DNA of 64,000 nt from Methanofollis tationis (lineage in GTDB: Archaea > Halobacteriota > Methanomicrobia > Methanomicrobiales > Methanofollaceae). Every line of letters begins with the position of its first letter. Within the stretch, counting starts at the first letter, position 1. Position numbers and translations under genes: made by a program. The stretch covers positions 1,933,104 to 1,997,103 of the forward strand of contig NZ_JABXWR010000001.1 of the NCBI RefSeq assembly GCF_013377755.1. Direction: 5' to 3'. The notes under the pieces were generated by a model. That model worked only from the letters and a program-made list of their open reading frames with translations. It ran no database searches and was not told the DNA's origin. Shown piece by piece: positions 49,611 through 57,643 of this stretch.

Positions 49611-50792
49611 TTAGAAATCGGTCATCACGCGGAACTGGTCGATCTCTTCGGAGTCCAGCTTCTCGATGAACTCTTCGGCGGCGTGGCGGATGTCCTTGCT
49701 CGCGGTGATCGCGCGGCCGACGACCAGGATGTCGGCGCCCGAGGCGACGGCCTTGGAAACGACGTCCTGCCTGATCCCGCCGGCTGTTGCGACGAGGAGT
49801 TTGCCGCCGGCGGCCTTCTTGATCGCCGGGATATTGCCCCAGGCGTATTCGTCGCCCTCGGCGTCGATGGCGCGGTGGAGCTCGACGATATCGGGCTTCA
49901 CCTTCAGGGCGGCGACCAGGGCCGCCGGGTCGTCCACGTTGAGCATGTCGATGACCGAGTAGATGCCGGTCTTCTTCGTCTCTTCGATCGCCTTCTCGAT
50001 CGTCGCCTTCGGGGCGAGGCCCGAGATCACGACGGCGTCGGCGCCGGCGTCCGAGGCCATCCGTGCCTCAAGGTTACCGGTGTCCAGGGTCTTGAGGTCG
50101 GCGATGATGAATGCGTTCGGGCGGATGCGCCTGATCTCAGCGAGGACGTTGAGCCCGAACTGCTTGATCAAGGGGGTACCGGCCTCGAAGAGGACGTGGT
50201 CGTTCTCCGGTACGGCGGTGAGCACCTGCTCGACCCTCTTCAGGTCCACGAGGTCCATCGCCACCTGGAGGTACGGCGGGTTCCAGAGCCGCTGGACCTT
50301 GAAGCCCATCACGGCGTGGGCGGCGCGGTCCTTCTCGTAGACCAGGGTCTCGACGTCGGGGAACTGCTGGAGGGCCCGGCGGATCGCGAGCTTGGTGGCG
50401 CCGTAGTTGTAGCGGTAGATCATATTGTAGTTCTGTGCTTCGGGTGCGAGGTAGACGCTTGCGAGGATGACGGTATTCTCGATATCGATACCCTCAAACA
50501 CGCCTTCCTCCACGGAGTCGGCGACCGCCTTTGCGACCGCCGCCTGCACCGGGCCGAACATCTCCTTTACCTGCTCGCCCTTCTTCAGCGTCACCTTCGG
50601 GATCACGAGGGTGGCGGGCTTGGTGAGAAGGTTGGGGCGGACAACGGCCAGGAGCGGGGTGTGGCCTGCGGAGAGCTGCGAGATGCTGTTCGCAAAGGCC
50701 ATCCCGACCGGCCCTTCCTTGTCGCCCATCACGAGATCGACGTGCGCAAGTTCGGCACCGGTTCCTACGAGAGCTTCACCTATCAGATACAT
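49611..50792 (-). CDS. fae-hps: Bifunctional formaldehyde-activating enzyme/3-hexulose-6-phosphate synthase
   Basis: The Fae half (about 1-165) couples formaldehyde to tetrahydromethanopterin; His17 in GAELAHVDLV is the expected active-site residue. The Hps half (about 170-393) links formaldehyde and ribulose 5-phosphate; the barrel has LFEAGTPLIKQFG, IIADLKTLDTG and GIRQDVVSKAV. In methanogens the fusion is thought to make ribose phosphate from hexulose by running Hps in reverse, with Fae capturing the formaldehyde. ATG at 50792. Confidence 0.95.
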   Translation of the reverse strand: MYLIGEALVGTGAELAHVDLVMGDKEGPVGMAFANSISQLSAGHTPLLAVVRPNLLTKPATLVIPKVTLKKGEQVKEMFGPVQAAVAKAVADSVEEGVFEGIDIENTVILASVYLAPEAQNYNMIYRYNYGATKLAIRRALQQFPDVETLVYEKDRAAHAVMGFKVQRLWNPPYLQVAMDLVDLKRVEQVLTAVPENDHVLFEAGTPLIKQFGLNVLAEIRRIRPNAFIIADLKTLDTGNLEARMASDAGADAVVISGLAPKATIEKAIEETKKTGIYSVIDMLNVDDPAALVAALKVKPDIVELHRAIDAEGDEYAWGNIPAIKKAAGGKLLVATAGGIRQDVVSKAVASGADILVVGRAITASKDIRHAAEEFIEKLDSEEIDQFRVMTDF

Positions 50793-51061
50793 GGACAATC
50801 CCTTCAAATGCTGTATGAAGATGGGGCGGGCTGATAGATAAAGTGACGGGAGCCGCCGGTCCCGCCCGGCTGGCGACACGGGAAAACCGTCGGTTTGCGG
50901 GGAAAATCCTCCGGCTCCACCCCTGGCAGTTCGTCCCGGCGACCGCTCCCTCCTGGCAGTCAACAGGTGGATATGGCGGCAAACCGGCCGGGCGCAATGG
51001 GGTATCTTGCCCTTACGGTCAGCAGAACAGACAGACAAAAGCAGACGATGGTACAGAAACG

Positions 51062-51231
51062 TGGGGTCGGTGAGATTTGAACTCACGATCGACGGGTCTC
51101 TCCGAACATGCGCGGGGAGCACGACTCGCATCAGTGCTCCAACGGGTCATCATCATCATCAGCAGACCCATTGTTCATCACACGCAAAGACCGCTGGAGC
51201 CCGTCGCCATTCCGGACTAGGCCACGACCCC
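51062..51231 (-). tRNA. tRNA-Trp (anticodon CCA) with a 96-base intron
   Basis: Read on the minus strand the exons (51194-51231 and 51062-51097) join to a 74-base cloverleaf: acceptor GGGGTCG/CGACCCC, anticodon stem ACGGG/CCCGT with loop CTCCAGA, T-arm GTGAGTTCAAATCTCAC and discriminator A. The intron lies after position 37, as is usual for archaeal tRNA-Trp, and holds a C/D guide RNA. Confidence 0.95.
51098..51193 (-). ncRNA. Box C/D guide RNA inside the tRNA-Trp intron
   Basis: Box C GTGATGA (intron bases 13-19), box D' CTGA (32-35), C' TGATGA (about 39-44) and box D CTGA (60-63). The D guide TGGAGC pairs with GCTCCA of the anticodon loop; its G five bases before box D faces C34. The D' guide ATGGGTCT pairs with AGACCCGT; its G five bases before box D' faces C39. 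This matches the known archaeal pattern of methylation of positions 34 and 39 from the intron. Confidence 0.9.
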
Positions 51232-51328
51232 TTACGTACCTTATAGAATCGGCTTTCCCTGATTTAATGATTACGTTTCCAGAACAGTAATCATATATGG
51301 TCTCCCTTCCCCATGTACTTCGAATCAT

Positions 51329-53029
51329 ATGGTCACCGGCAGTTACGCATGCGGACACTCGGTCAAACCGCTGATGGGGGAGACCATCGGCGATATGCTG
51401 AACCGGATCGCCGCCAGATACCCGGACAACGAGGCGCTGGTCTCGGTCCACCAGAACATCCGCTGGACGTACAGGGAGTTCCGTGATAGGGCCGACGCTC
51501 TTGCACGGGGTCTGATGGCCCTCGGCGTGGAGCGCGGCGACCGCGTCGCCATCTGGGCGATGAACTATGCCGAGTGGACGCTCACGCAGTTCGCCACTGC
51601 AAAGATCGGCGCCATCCTGGTGAACATCAATCCGGCCTACCGGGTCTATGAATTCGAGTACGCCCTCAAGCAGGCCGAAGTCTCGACCCTGATCCTCCAG
51701 GGCCGGTTCAAGACCTCGGACTACGTGGGGATGTTCTACGAGGCCTGCCCCGAGGCGATCGACGCCCGCGCCGGCAGGATCTCCTCCGAGAAATTCCCCT
51801 TCCTCAAGAACGTCGTCTTCATGGGCGACATCCCGTACAACGGCATGTTCACCTGGGACGAACTGATCGCAAAGGGCGCCGGCATCAGCCCGGACGAACT
51901 CAGGGAACGCGAGGAGTCGCTCAACTTCGACGACGCCATCAACATCCAGTACACGAGCGGCACCACCGGTTACCCGAAAGGCGTCGTCCTCACCCACCAC
52001 GGCGTCATGAACAACGGCTACTTCATCGGCGAGGGGATGGGCTTTACCGAGAAGGACCGTCTCTGCATCCCGGTGCCCTTCTACCACTGCTTCGGTATGG
52101 TCCTCTCGAACATGGCCTCGGTCACCCACGGCACCACGATGGTGATCCCCTGCCCGGTCTTCGACGCCGAGGCCGTGCTCCAGGCGCTCCAGAACGAGCG
52201 GTGCACCGCCGTGCACGGCGTGCCGACGATGTTCATCGCCGAACTCTCGCACCCGAACTTCGGCAAATACGATTATTCGACCCTGCGCACCGGGATCATG
52301 GCCGGATCGCCCTGCCCGATCGAGGTGATGAAGAAGGTCAACGTCCTGATGAACATGCGCGACATCGTCATCGTCTACGGCCAGACCGAACTCTCGCCGG
52401 GCGTGACGATGACCACCGTGGACGACCCCCTGGAAAAGCGGGTCGGGACGGTCGGACGGGCGTTTCCGCACACCGAGATCAAGATCATCGACCCGAATAC
52501 CAAGCGGATCCTACCGCGCGGCGAGGTCGGGGAGATCTGCGCCCGCGGCTACATGTCGATGAAGTGCTACTACAACAACCCCTCGGCCACCCGTGCGACG
52601 CTCGACGCCAACGGCTGGCTTTATACCGGGGACCTCGGCGTCATGGACGAGGAGGGCTACGTGAAGATGTCAGGCCGCCTCAAGGAGATGGTGATCCGCG
52701 GCGGCGAGAACATCTACCCGCGCGAGATCGAGGAGTTCCTCCACCACCACCCCAAGATCTCCGACGCCTACGTGATCGGCGTCCCTGACGAGCGCTACGG
52801 CGAAGAGTTGATGGCGTGGGTCGCCACAAAGCCCGGCATGACGGTGACGCCCGATGAGATCATCTCGTTCTGCACCGGCCAGATCGCCCGCTACAAGATC
52901 CCGAAATACTACAAGTTCGTCACCGAGTTCCCGATGTCGGTCACCGGGAAGATCCAGAAGTTCAAGATGCAGAAGATGGCGATCGAGGAGCTCGGGCTTG
53001 AGGCCGACTCGAAGATCGAGACTGCCTGA
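51329..53029 (+). CDS. Acyl-CoA synthetase (AMP-forming ligase)
   Basis: Activates a carboxylic acid to its CoA ester with ATP to AMP. In 566 residues: P-loop IQYTSGTTGYPKGVVLTHHG near 207-226, YGQTELSPG near 350, YTGDLGVMDEEGYVKMSGR and the catalytic Lys in SVTGKIQKFKMQK near 544. Similar to medium-chain fatty acid ligases; the real substrate is open. Starts with ATG behind the tRNA-Trp gene. It may be co-transcribed with the P-loop gene after it. Confidence 0.92.
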   Translation: MVTGSYACGHSVKPLMGETIGDMLNRIAARYPDNEALVSVHQNIRWTYREFRDRADALARGLMALGVERGDRVAIWAMNYAEWTLTQFATAKIGAILVNINPAYRVYEFEYALKQAEVSTLILQGRFKTSDYVGMFYEACPEAIDARAGRISSEKFPFLKNVVFMGDIPYNGMFTWDELIAKGAGISPDELREREESLNFDDAINIQYTSGTTGYPKGVVLTHHGVMNNGYFIGEGMGFTEKDRLCIPVPFYHCFGMVLSNMASVTHGTTMVIPCPVFDAEAVLQALQNERCTAVHGVPTMFIAELSHPNFGKYDYSTLRTGIMAGSPCPIEVMKKVNVLMNMRDIVIVYGQTELSPGVTMTTVDDPLEKRVGTVGRAFPHTEIKIIDPNTKRILPRGEVGEICARGYMSMKCYYNNPSATRATLDANGWLYTGDLGVMDEEGYVKMSGRLKEMVIRGGENIYPREIEEFLHHHPKISDAYVIGVPDERYGEELMAWVATKPGMTVTPDEIISFCTGQIARYKIPKYYKFVTEFPMSVTGKIQKFKMQKMAIEELGLEADSKIETA

Positions 53030-53081
53030 TTATCCTTTTTTTCGAGCCTGGTTTTATCTGCCGGGGGCGCCATCTTCACGC

Positions 53082-54023
53082 ATGGTCTATGCGGTGCACC
53101 TGATCCCGATCAGGGAGAAGGAGGAATATGTGGAGCGTTATGCCCCGCAGGTCAGGTACGAGGTGAAGTCCGAGGTCTACGGCTGCTGCATAAAACTGTT
53201 GACCGATGATAAAACGGTGAAGGAACGGTGGGAGGAGAACTTCTATTTCATCTCGCAGGGCATCCGGTCTCACGGGCGGCTCTACGTCGTCGCCGACCCG
53301 GGGGTTCCTGAGGACACTGTGCTCTACGACCCGGCCTCAAAGACGGCCTTTCTGATCAACATCAGTTATTATGGCTGGATCAAGTCTCTCGCTCTCTCGG
53401 TGGCCGGGGATGTCCTCGAGGACGGGCACGGGATCTATTCTGTCCATGGCGCCTGCATCGATGTAGCCGGCCGGGGATGCTGCATTATCGGGGTGTCAGG
53501 GGCCGGAAAGACCACCCAGACCTATGGTCTTCTGCGGGACGGGACGACTCGGGTCGTCGCCGACGACTGGTTCTATGCCCGCATCTACGGGAAGGAGGTC
53601 TTCGCCTACGGTTCCGAGAAGAACTTCTACATCAGGGCCGACCTCGCCACGGTCTGGTCGGCGTACGTCGATCTTCTTGCCCTGGCCGACTTCGACGCCG
53701 AGGGGCGGGCAGTCGTCGACCTCCGTCTTGTCACCGGCAAGGGGCGCATCCTTCCGATGACGACGCTGCGGCAGGTGTTCATCCTCTACCGCGACCCGGA
53801 AGCGCCCCTTACCCCCAGGCATCCCTCTGCCGGGGAGACGCTTTCGCTGCTCGAGGAAAACGGCTGGTTCAACCCCCATCTCCTCGTGAGATCGCCGTTC
53901 AAGGAGGATTTGAGGCGGCAGTTCTTCTCTGCGCTGTGCGTGGCGGCTGATGTGGTCCTGGTCAACACGGCTGGAACACCGGAAGAGACCCAGCGCATCC
54001 TTGCATCCCTGATACGCGGCTGA
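53082..54023 (+). CDS. HPr-kinase-like P-loop protein
   Basis: Not assigned fully. The 313-residue protein has an N-terminal region of mixed strands and a C-terminal P-loop domain with IGVSGAGKTTQTYGLL (Walker A near 143-149), then VVADDWFYARIYG with an acidic pair, as in HPr kinase/phosphorylase or serine-kinase-like proteins. No PTS carrier is expected in methanogens, so the substrate must be different. The ATG at 53082 is 52 bases after the acyl-CoA synthetase stop; longer in-frame starts overlap that gene. Confidence 0.65.
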   Translation: MVYAVHLIPIREKEEYVERYAPQVRYEVKSEVYGCCIKLLTDDKTVKERWEENFYFISQGIRSHGRLYVVADPGVPEDTVLYDPASKTAFLINISYYGWIKSLALSVAGDVLEDGHGIYSVHGACIDVAGRGCCIIGVSGAGKTTQTYGLLRDGTTRVVADDWFYARIYGKEVFAYGSEKNFYIRADLATVWSAYVDLLALADFDAEGRAVVDLRLVTGKGRILPMTTLRQVFILYRDPEAPLTPRHPSAGETLSLLEENGWFNPHLLVRSPFKEDLRRQFFSALCVAADVVLVNTAGTPEETQRILASLIRG

Positions 54024-54046
54024 TCGGTGGGTGCGCGGAAAAAAAG

Positions 54047-55351
54047 TTATTCTTCTGTCTGGCTCTCGGCGGCGCGGGCAAGGAGGCCGGCCGCCGCCGT
54101 CCGCGCCCCTGCCAGGATCTCCTCCTCGCCCGGTACGAAGCGGTCCTGCATGAGGATCCTGCCGTTGCAGATCACCGTCGTCACGGCCGATCCGTTGCAG
54201 GAGTAGACGGCGTTCGAGACCGGATTGTGGAGCGGGGTGTTGCAGGCGGCGTTGCGGTCGAGGAGCACGATGTCGGCGGCCGCCCCTTTTTCAAGCCGGC
54301 CGCCGTCGAAGCCCATCGCCGCCGCACCGTTCGCCGTCGCCATTGCAAGCGTCTGCTCGGCGGGCAGGAGGGTCTGCGAGTTCCAGAAGAACTTCTGGAG
54401 GAGGGCGGCGAACTTCATCTCCTCGAACATGTCCTGGTTGTTGTTGGAGGCGCAGCCGTCGGTTCCCAGGCAGACCCCGGCCCCGGCGTCTTTCAGCCAG
54501 GCATAGGGCATTGCCCGGTGCACGGCGAGCTTCATGTTGGAGGTGGGGTTGTGCGAGGCATGGGCCCCGCGGTCGCCGAGCAGGGTGCAGTCGGCGGTGT
54601 CCAGCCAGCAGCAGTGTGCGGCGACGGTCCTCGGGTTGATGCAGCCGCATTTGTCCAGCAGGGTCGGCGGGCGCATCCCGGTCTTTTCGATGCAGTCTTT
54701 GACCTCCCCCTCGGTCTCGGAGAGGTGGACGTGGATCCCGATGTTCTGCTGGCGCGAGAACTCGGCGCACCAGCGCAGCCCTTCGGGCGAGACCGTGTAG
54801 ACGGCGTGTGGGCCGACCGCCGCCCGGATTCTGGGGTTTCCTCTTCTCTTTATCGCGGCGACGGTTTTTTCCGTCGCTTTGATCTCCTTCTCCCGCTTCT
54901 CCTCGTCGAAGAGGTCGATAAAGCCGTAGGCGAGCTGCGCCTTCATGCCCATCTCGTCGACGGCCCGCGCCGCATCCTCCATGAAGAAGTACATGTCGTT
55001 GAAGGCGACTGTCCCGGACCTGATCATCTCGAGGCATGCGAGTTTTGTTCCCCGGTAGACGTCTTCCCCGGTCAGGTGCGCTTCGAGGGGCCATATCTTC
55101 GTGGAGAGCCAGTCCTGCAGGGGCATGTCGTCGGCGTAGCCGCGTAAAAGGGTCATTGCGGCGTGGGTGTGGGTGTTGTACAGCCCGGGCAGGGCGACGG
55201 CGCCGCCCCCCTCGATGACGACTGCCGCTTCGCCGCCGACATCGGCACCGATCGCGGCGATCCGGCCGCCTTCGACCCTGATGTTCACCCGCGCTCTTCC
55301 GATCTCAACATCCCTGATCAGGACGCTCTCTCCCTGCGGTATTTCTGTCAT
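54047..55351 (-). CDS. dadD: 5'-deoxyadenosine/methylthioadenosine/SAH deaminase
   Basis: Zinc amidohydrolase that deaminates 5'-deoxyadenosine, MTA and SAH. In 434 residues: LPGLYNTHTHAAMTLLRG (metal His pair near 60), VHLSETEGE, VAAHCCWLDTAD and LGTDGCASNNNQDMFEEM (catalytic Asp near 293). Radical-SAM enzymes of methanogens produce 5'-deoxyadenosine, so salvage is needed. It stops just before and is co-oriented with the phosphorylase gene upstream (9 bases), so they form a salvage pair. Confidence 0.93.
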   Translation of the reverse strand: MTEIPQGESVLIRDVEIGRARVNIRVEGGRIAAIGADVGGEAAVVIEGGGAVALPGLYNTHTHAAMTLLRGYADDMPLQDWLSTKIWPLEAHLTGEDVYRGTKLACLEMIRSGTVAFNDMYFFMEDAARAVDEMGMKAQLAYGFIDLFDEEKREKEIKATEKTVAAIKRRGNPRIRAAVGPHAVYTVSPEGLRWCAEFSRQQNIGIHVHLSETEGEVKDCIEKTGMRPPTLLDKCGCINPRTVAAHCCWLDTADCTLLGDRGAHASHNPTSNMKLAVHRAMPYAWLKDAGAGVCLGTDGCASNNNQDMFEEMKFAALLQKFFWNSQTLLPAEQTLAMATANGAAAMGFDGGRLEKGAAADIVLLDRNAACNTPLHNPVSNAVYSCNGSAVTTVICNGRILMQDRFVPGEEEILAGARTAAAGLLARAAESQTEE

Positions 55352-55360
55352 GATTACCCC

Positions 55361-56032
55361 TTATCCCATTTCTTTGATGACCGATTCGACGATATTCTCT
55401 GTTCTCTGCGCAAATTTCTTCGAGGTGGCGAGGATGTGCTCGTAGGTGAGCACCTCTTCGGAGAGGCCGTTTGCATAGTTGTCCACGGTGCAGACGGCGG
55501 CGACCGGGATGCCGAGTTCCCGGGCGAGCGTTGCCTCCGAGGCCACGGTCATCCCGACGACGTCGGCGACCTTCGCGAGGCCGCGCACCTCGGCGACCGT
55601 CTCGATCCGCGGCCCGCGCGTCTGCGCATAGGTGCCGCCGACCATCGCCCCGGGGAGGGCCCGGGAGAGATGCCTGATCATCCCGTCGTCGAGCGCTGGC
55701 ATCACATGCTCGATGGCGTGGTCGTGGAAGGACGGGATGTCAGTGAGGCTGAGATAGTCGGTCGGGACGATCACCGTGCCGGGCGGGATCGCCGGTTTCA
55801 GCGAACCGACCGAGCCGAAGGTGACGATCCGGTCCACCCCGCAGAGGGCGAGGGCGGCCATCTGGGCACGGTAGTTGATCCGGTGCGGTGGCATTCCGAA
55901 CTGGTGGCGCAGCACGATGGCAATCTCTCCGGCCATCACCTCGGCCGGGCCATAGGGCGTTGCGACCGTTCGTTTCTCGAGTGCCGGGAGGGTGCAGTAG
56001 AGGAGGCTGGTCCCGCCGATGATCCCGAGCAT
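55361..56032 (-). CDS. MTA/MTI-type purine nucleoside phosphorylase
   Basis: Phosphorolysis of S-methyl-5'-thioinosine or thioadenosine. In 223 residues: MLGIIGGTSLL phosphate loop, TFGSVGSLKPAI, DYLSLTDIPSFHDHA and the MTAP signature TRGPRIETVAEVRGLAK followed by VVGMTVASEATLARELGI. The paired deaminase makes the inosine form, so MTI is the probable substrate. The ATG at 56032 is chosen; longer starts upstream have no conserved sequence. Confidence 0.9.
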   Translation of the reverse strand: MLGIIGGTSLLYCTLPALEKRTVATPYGPAEVMAGEIAIVLRHQFGMPPHRINYRAQMAALALCGVDRIVTFGSVGSLKPAIPPGTVIVPTDYLSLTDIPSFHDHAIEHVMPALDDGMIRHLSRALPGAMVGGTYAQTRGPRIETVAEVRGLAKVADVVGMTVASEATLARELGIPVAAVCTVDNYANGLSEEVLTYEHILATSKKFAQRTENIVESVIKEMG

Positions 56033-56148
56033 CACCGGCACCTCCTGCTCTCGATGTGCCTGCCTGCCATCAGGAATGGTTGGGTGCCTGAGAGTAAAAG
56101 CACTCCTTTTTCCCCTGGGTCGTCTCAATACGAGGGTTGAGGAGTGCT

Positions 56149-57258
56149 ATGAGCCGGTTTCATATCGTAAACGACGATACGATCGCCCGCGGCGGATGCA
56201 CAGATGTCTATTTTGCCCGCTGCGAGGAGGTTCTTGAAAAGGAGGGAAAAAATCCCCGCGTCACCGTCGAGGTGACGACGACCGGCGTCCCGGGTGGCCG
56301 CGGGATCTTCTGCGGCCTGGACAACGCCCTGGCCCTGCTGGAGGGGCTGCCGGTGGACGTCGATGCGATGCCTGAGGGGAGCGCCTTTTACCCGCGCGAG
56401 CCGGTAATGCGGATTGCCGGGCGCTACCGGGACTTCGGGCGGTTCGAGACTGCCCTCCTCGGCTTTCTCTGCCATGCCTCGGGCGTCGCCACCGCCGCCG
56501 CCCGGATCAAAGGTGCGGCCGGCGGGCGGCAGGTCTACTCCTTTGGATCACGGCGGCAGCACCCGGCGATCGCCCCGATGATCGAGCGGGCGGCATGGAT
56601 CGGGGGCGTGGACGGCGTCTCGAACACCACGGCACCGCCCGGCATCCCGGTGGTCGGGACGATGCCGCATGCCTATGTGATGTGCCATGCCTCGCCTGAA
56701 GAGGCGTGGATTGCCTTTGACCGCCATATGCCGCCGGGCGTGCCGCGCCTGATGCTCTGCGACACTTTCGGTGACGAGAAGGAGGAGTGCCTGAAGGCGG
56801 CCGAGACCGGGGTGGCGACCGCCGTCCGTCTGGACACGCCGCGGTCGCGGCGGGGGGATATGCGCGCCATCCTCGAGGAGGTGCGCTGGGAACTCGACAC
56901 CCACGGCCACGGCGACGTCGGGATCTTCCTTTCCGGCGGGATCACCGAGGAGGATGTCCTCGCCTACCGGGATATCGTCACCGCCTTCGGCGTCGGCGGC
57001 GCTATCGCCAATGCCCAGGTGATCGATTTCTCCCTTGATATCGTCGAGATCGAAGGGCGGGCCTGCGCGAAGCGCGGCAAGTGGAGCGGGACAAAGCAGG
57101 TGTGGGAGCGCCCTGACGGTTTGCATACGATCCTGCCCGTATCTGTACCCGGGCCTGCGGATGCGGCCCCGATGCTTGTTGCGCAGGTCAGGGCGGGGAC
57201 GATCGTCGGCGACACTGGCATGGAGGCGGCCCGGGCGCGTGTGCTCGCGCTCCTCTGA
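56149..57258 (+). CDS. Nicotinate phosphoribosyltransferase
   Basis: Makes NaMN from nicotinate and PRPP for NAD salvage. In 369 residues: FHIVNDDTIARGGCTDVYF start, FCGLDNALALLEGLPVDVDAMPEGSAFYPREPVMRI, GSRRQHPAIAPMIERAAWIGGVDGVSNT (substrate loop), LMLCDTFGDEKEE and FLSGGITEEDV. The start is ATG 56149 with GAGG just upstream. Adjacent to the divergent phosphorylase gene; the shared theme is nucleotide salvage. Confidence 0.92.
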   Translation: MSRFHIVNDDTIARGGCTDVYFARCEEVLEKEGKNPRVTVEVTTTGVPGGRGIFCGLDNALALLEGLPVDVDAMPEGSAFYPREPVMRIAGRYRDFGRFETALLGFLCHASGVATAAARIKGAAGGRQVYSFGSRRQHPAIAPMIERAAWIGGVDGVSNTTAPPGIPVVGTMPHAYVMCHASPEEAWIAFDRHMPPGVPRLMLCDTFGDEKEECLKAAETGVATAVRLDTPRSRRGDMRAILEEVRWELDTHGHGDVGIFLSGGITEEDVLAYRDIVTAFGVGGAIANAQVIDFSLDIVEIEGRACAKRGKWSGTKQVWERPDGLHTILPVSVPGPADAAPMLVAQVRAGTIVGDTGMEAARARVLALL

Positions 57259-57343
57259 CCGTACGTGCCCTTTTTGACCCCTCTGTGGGGTGGGTGAACC
57301 CAATCCTTTTATTAGATGGAATTCAACATTGTAGGGTAGCAGC

Positions 57344-57415
57344 GGGCCGATAGATCAGGGGAAGATCGCTTCCTTGGCATGGAAGAGGCCGCGGGTTCAA
57401 TTCCCGCTCGGTCCA
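57344..57415 (+). tRNA. tRNA-Ala (anticodon GGC)
   Basis: 72 bases, acceptor GGGCCGA/TCGGTCC (one G-T pair), anticodon stem CTTCC/GGAAG with loop TTGGCAT, T-arm GCGGGTTCAATTCCCGC, discriminator A. No intron. The G3-T70 pair of alanine tRNAs is present at the third acceptor pair. Confidence 0.95.
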
Positions 57416-57643
57416 CTCGTTTTTGCGAATATTCTTTTTCATGATCATTTTTCCGTACCGGCCGGTTTCCGTCTGTTCCGGGGTTCTGAAACAACGCTCG
57501 TGCCGCGGATGTCCACCCCCATAATGCGCCCTTCCTCCCGCGGCATCGCCGGGCACCGGGAAAAAACGTGGTTTCGGCTGTCTTTTCTCTCTGCCGCTGG
57601 CAACACCGTGGCAGCAGAGGTAAACCGCCCTGCTGCGAATTAA

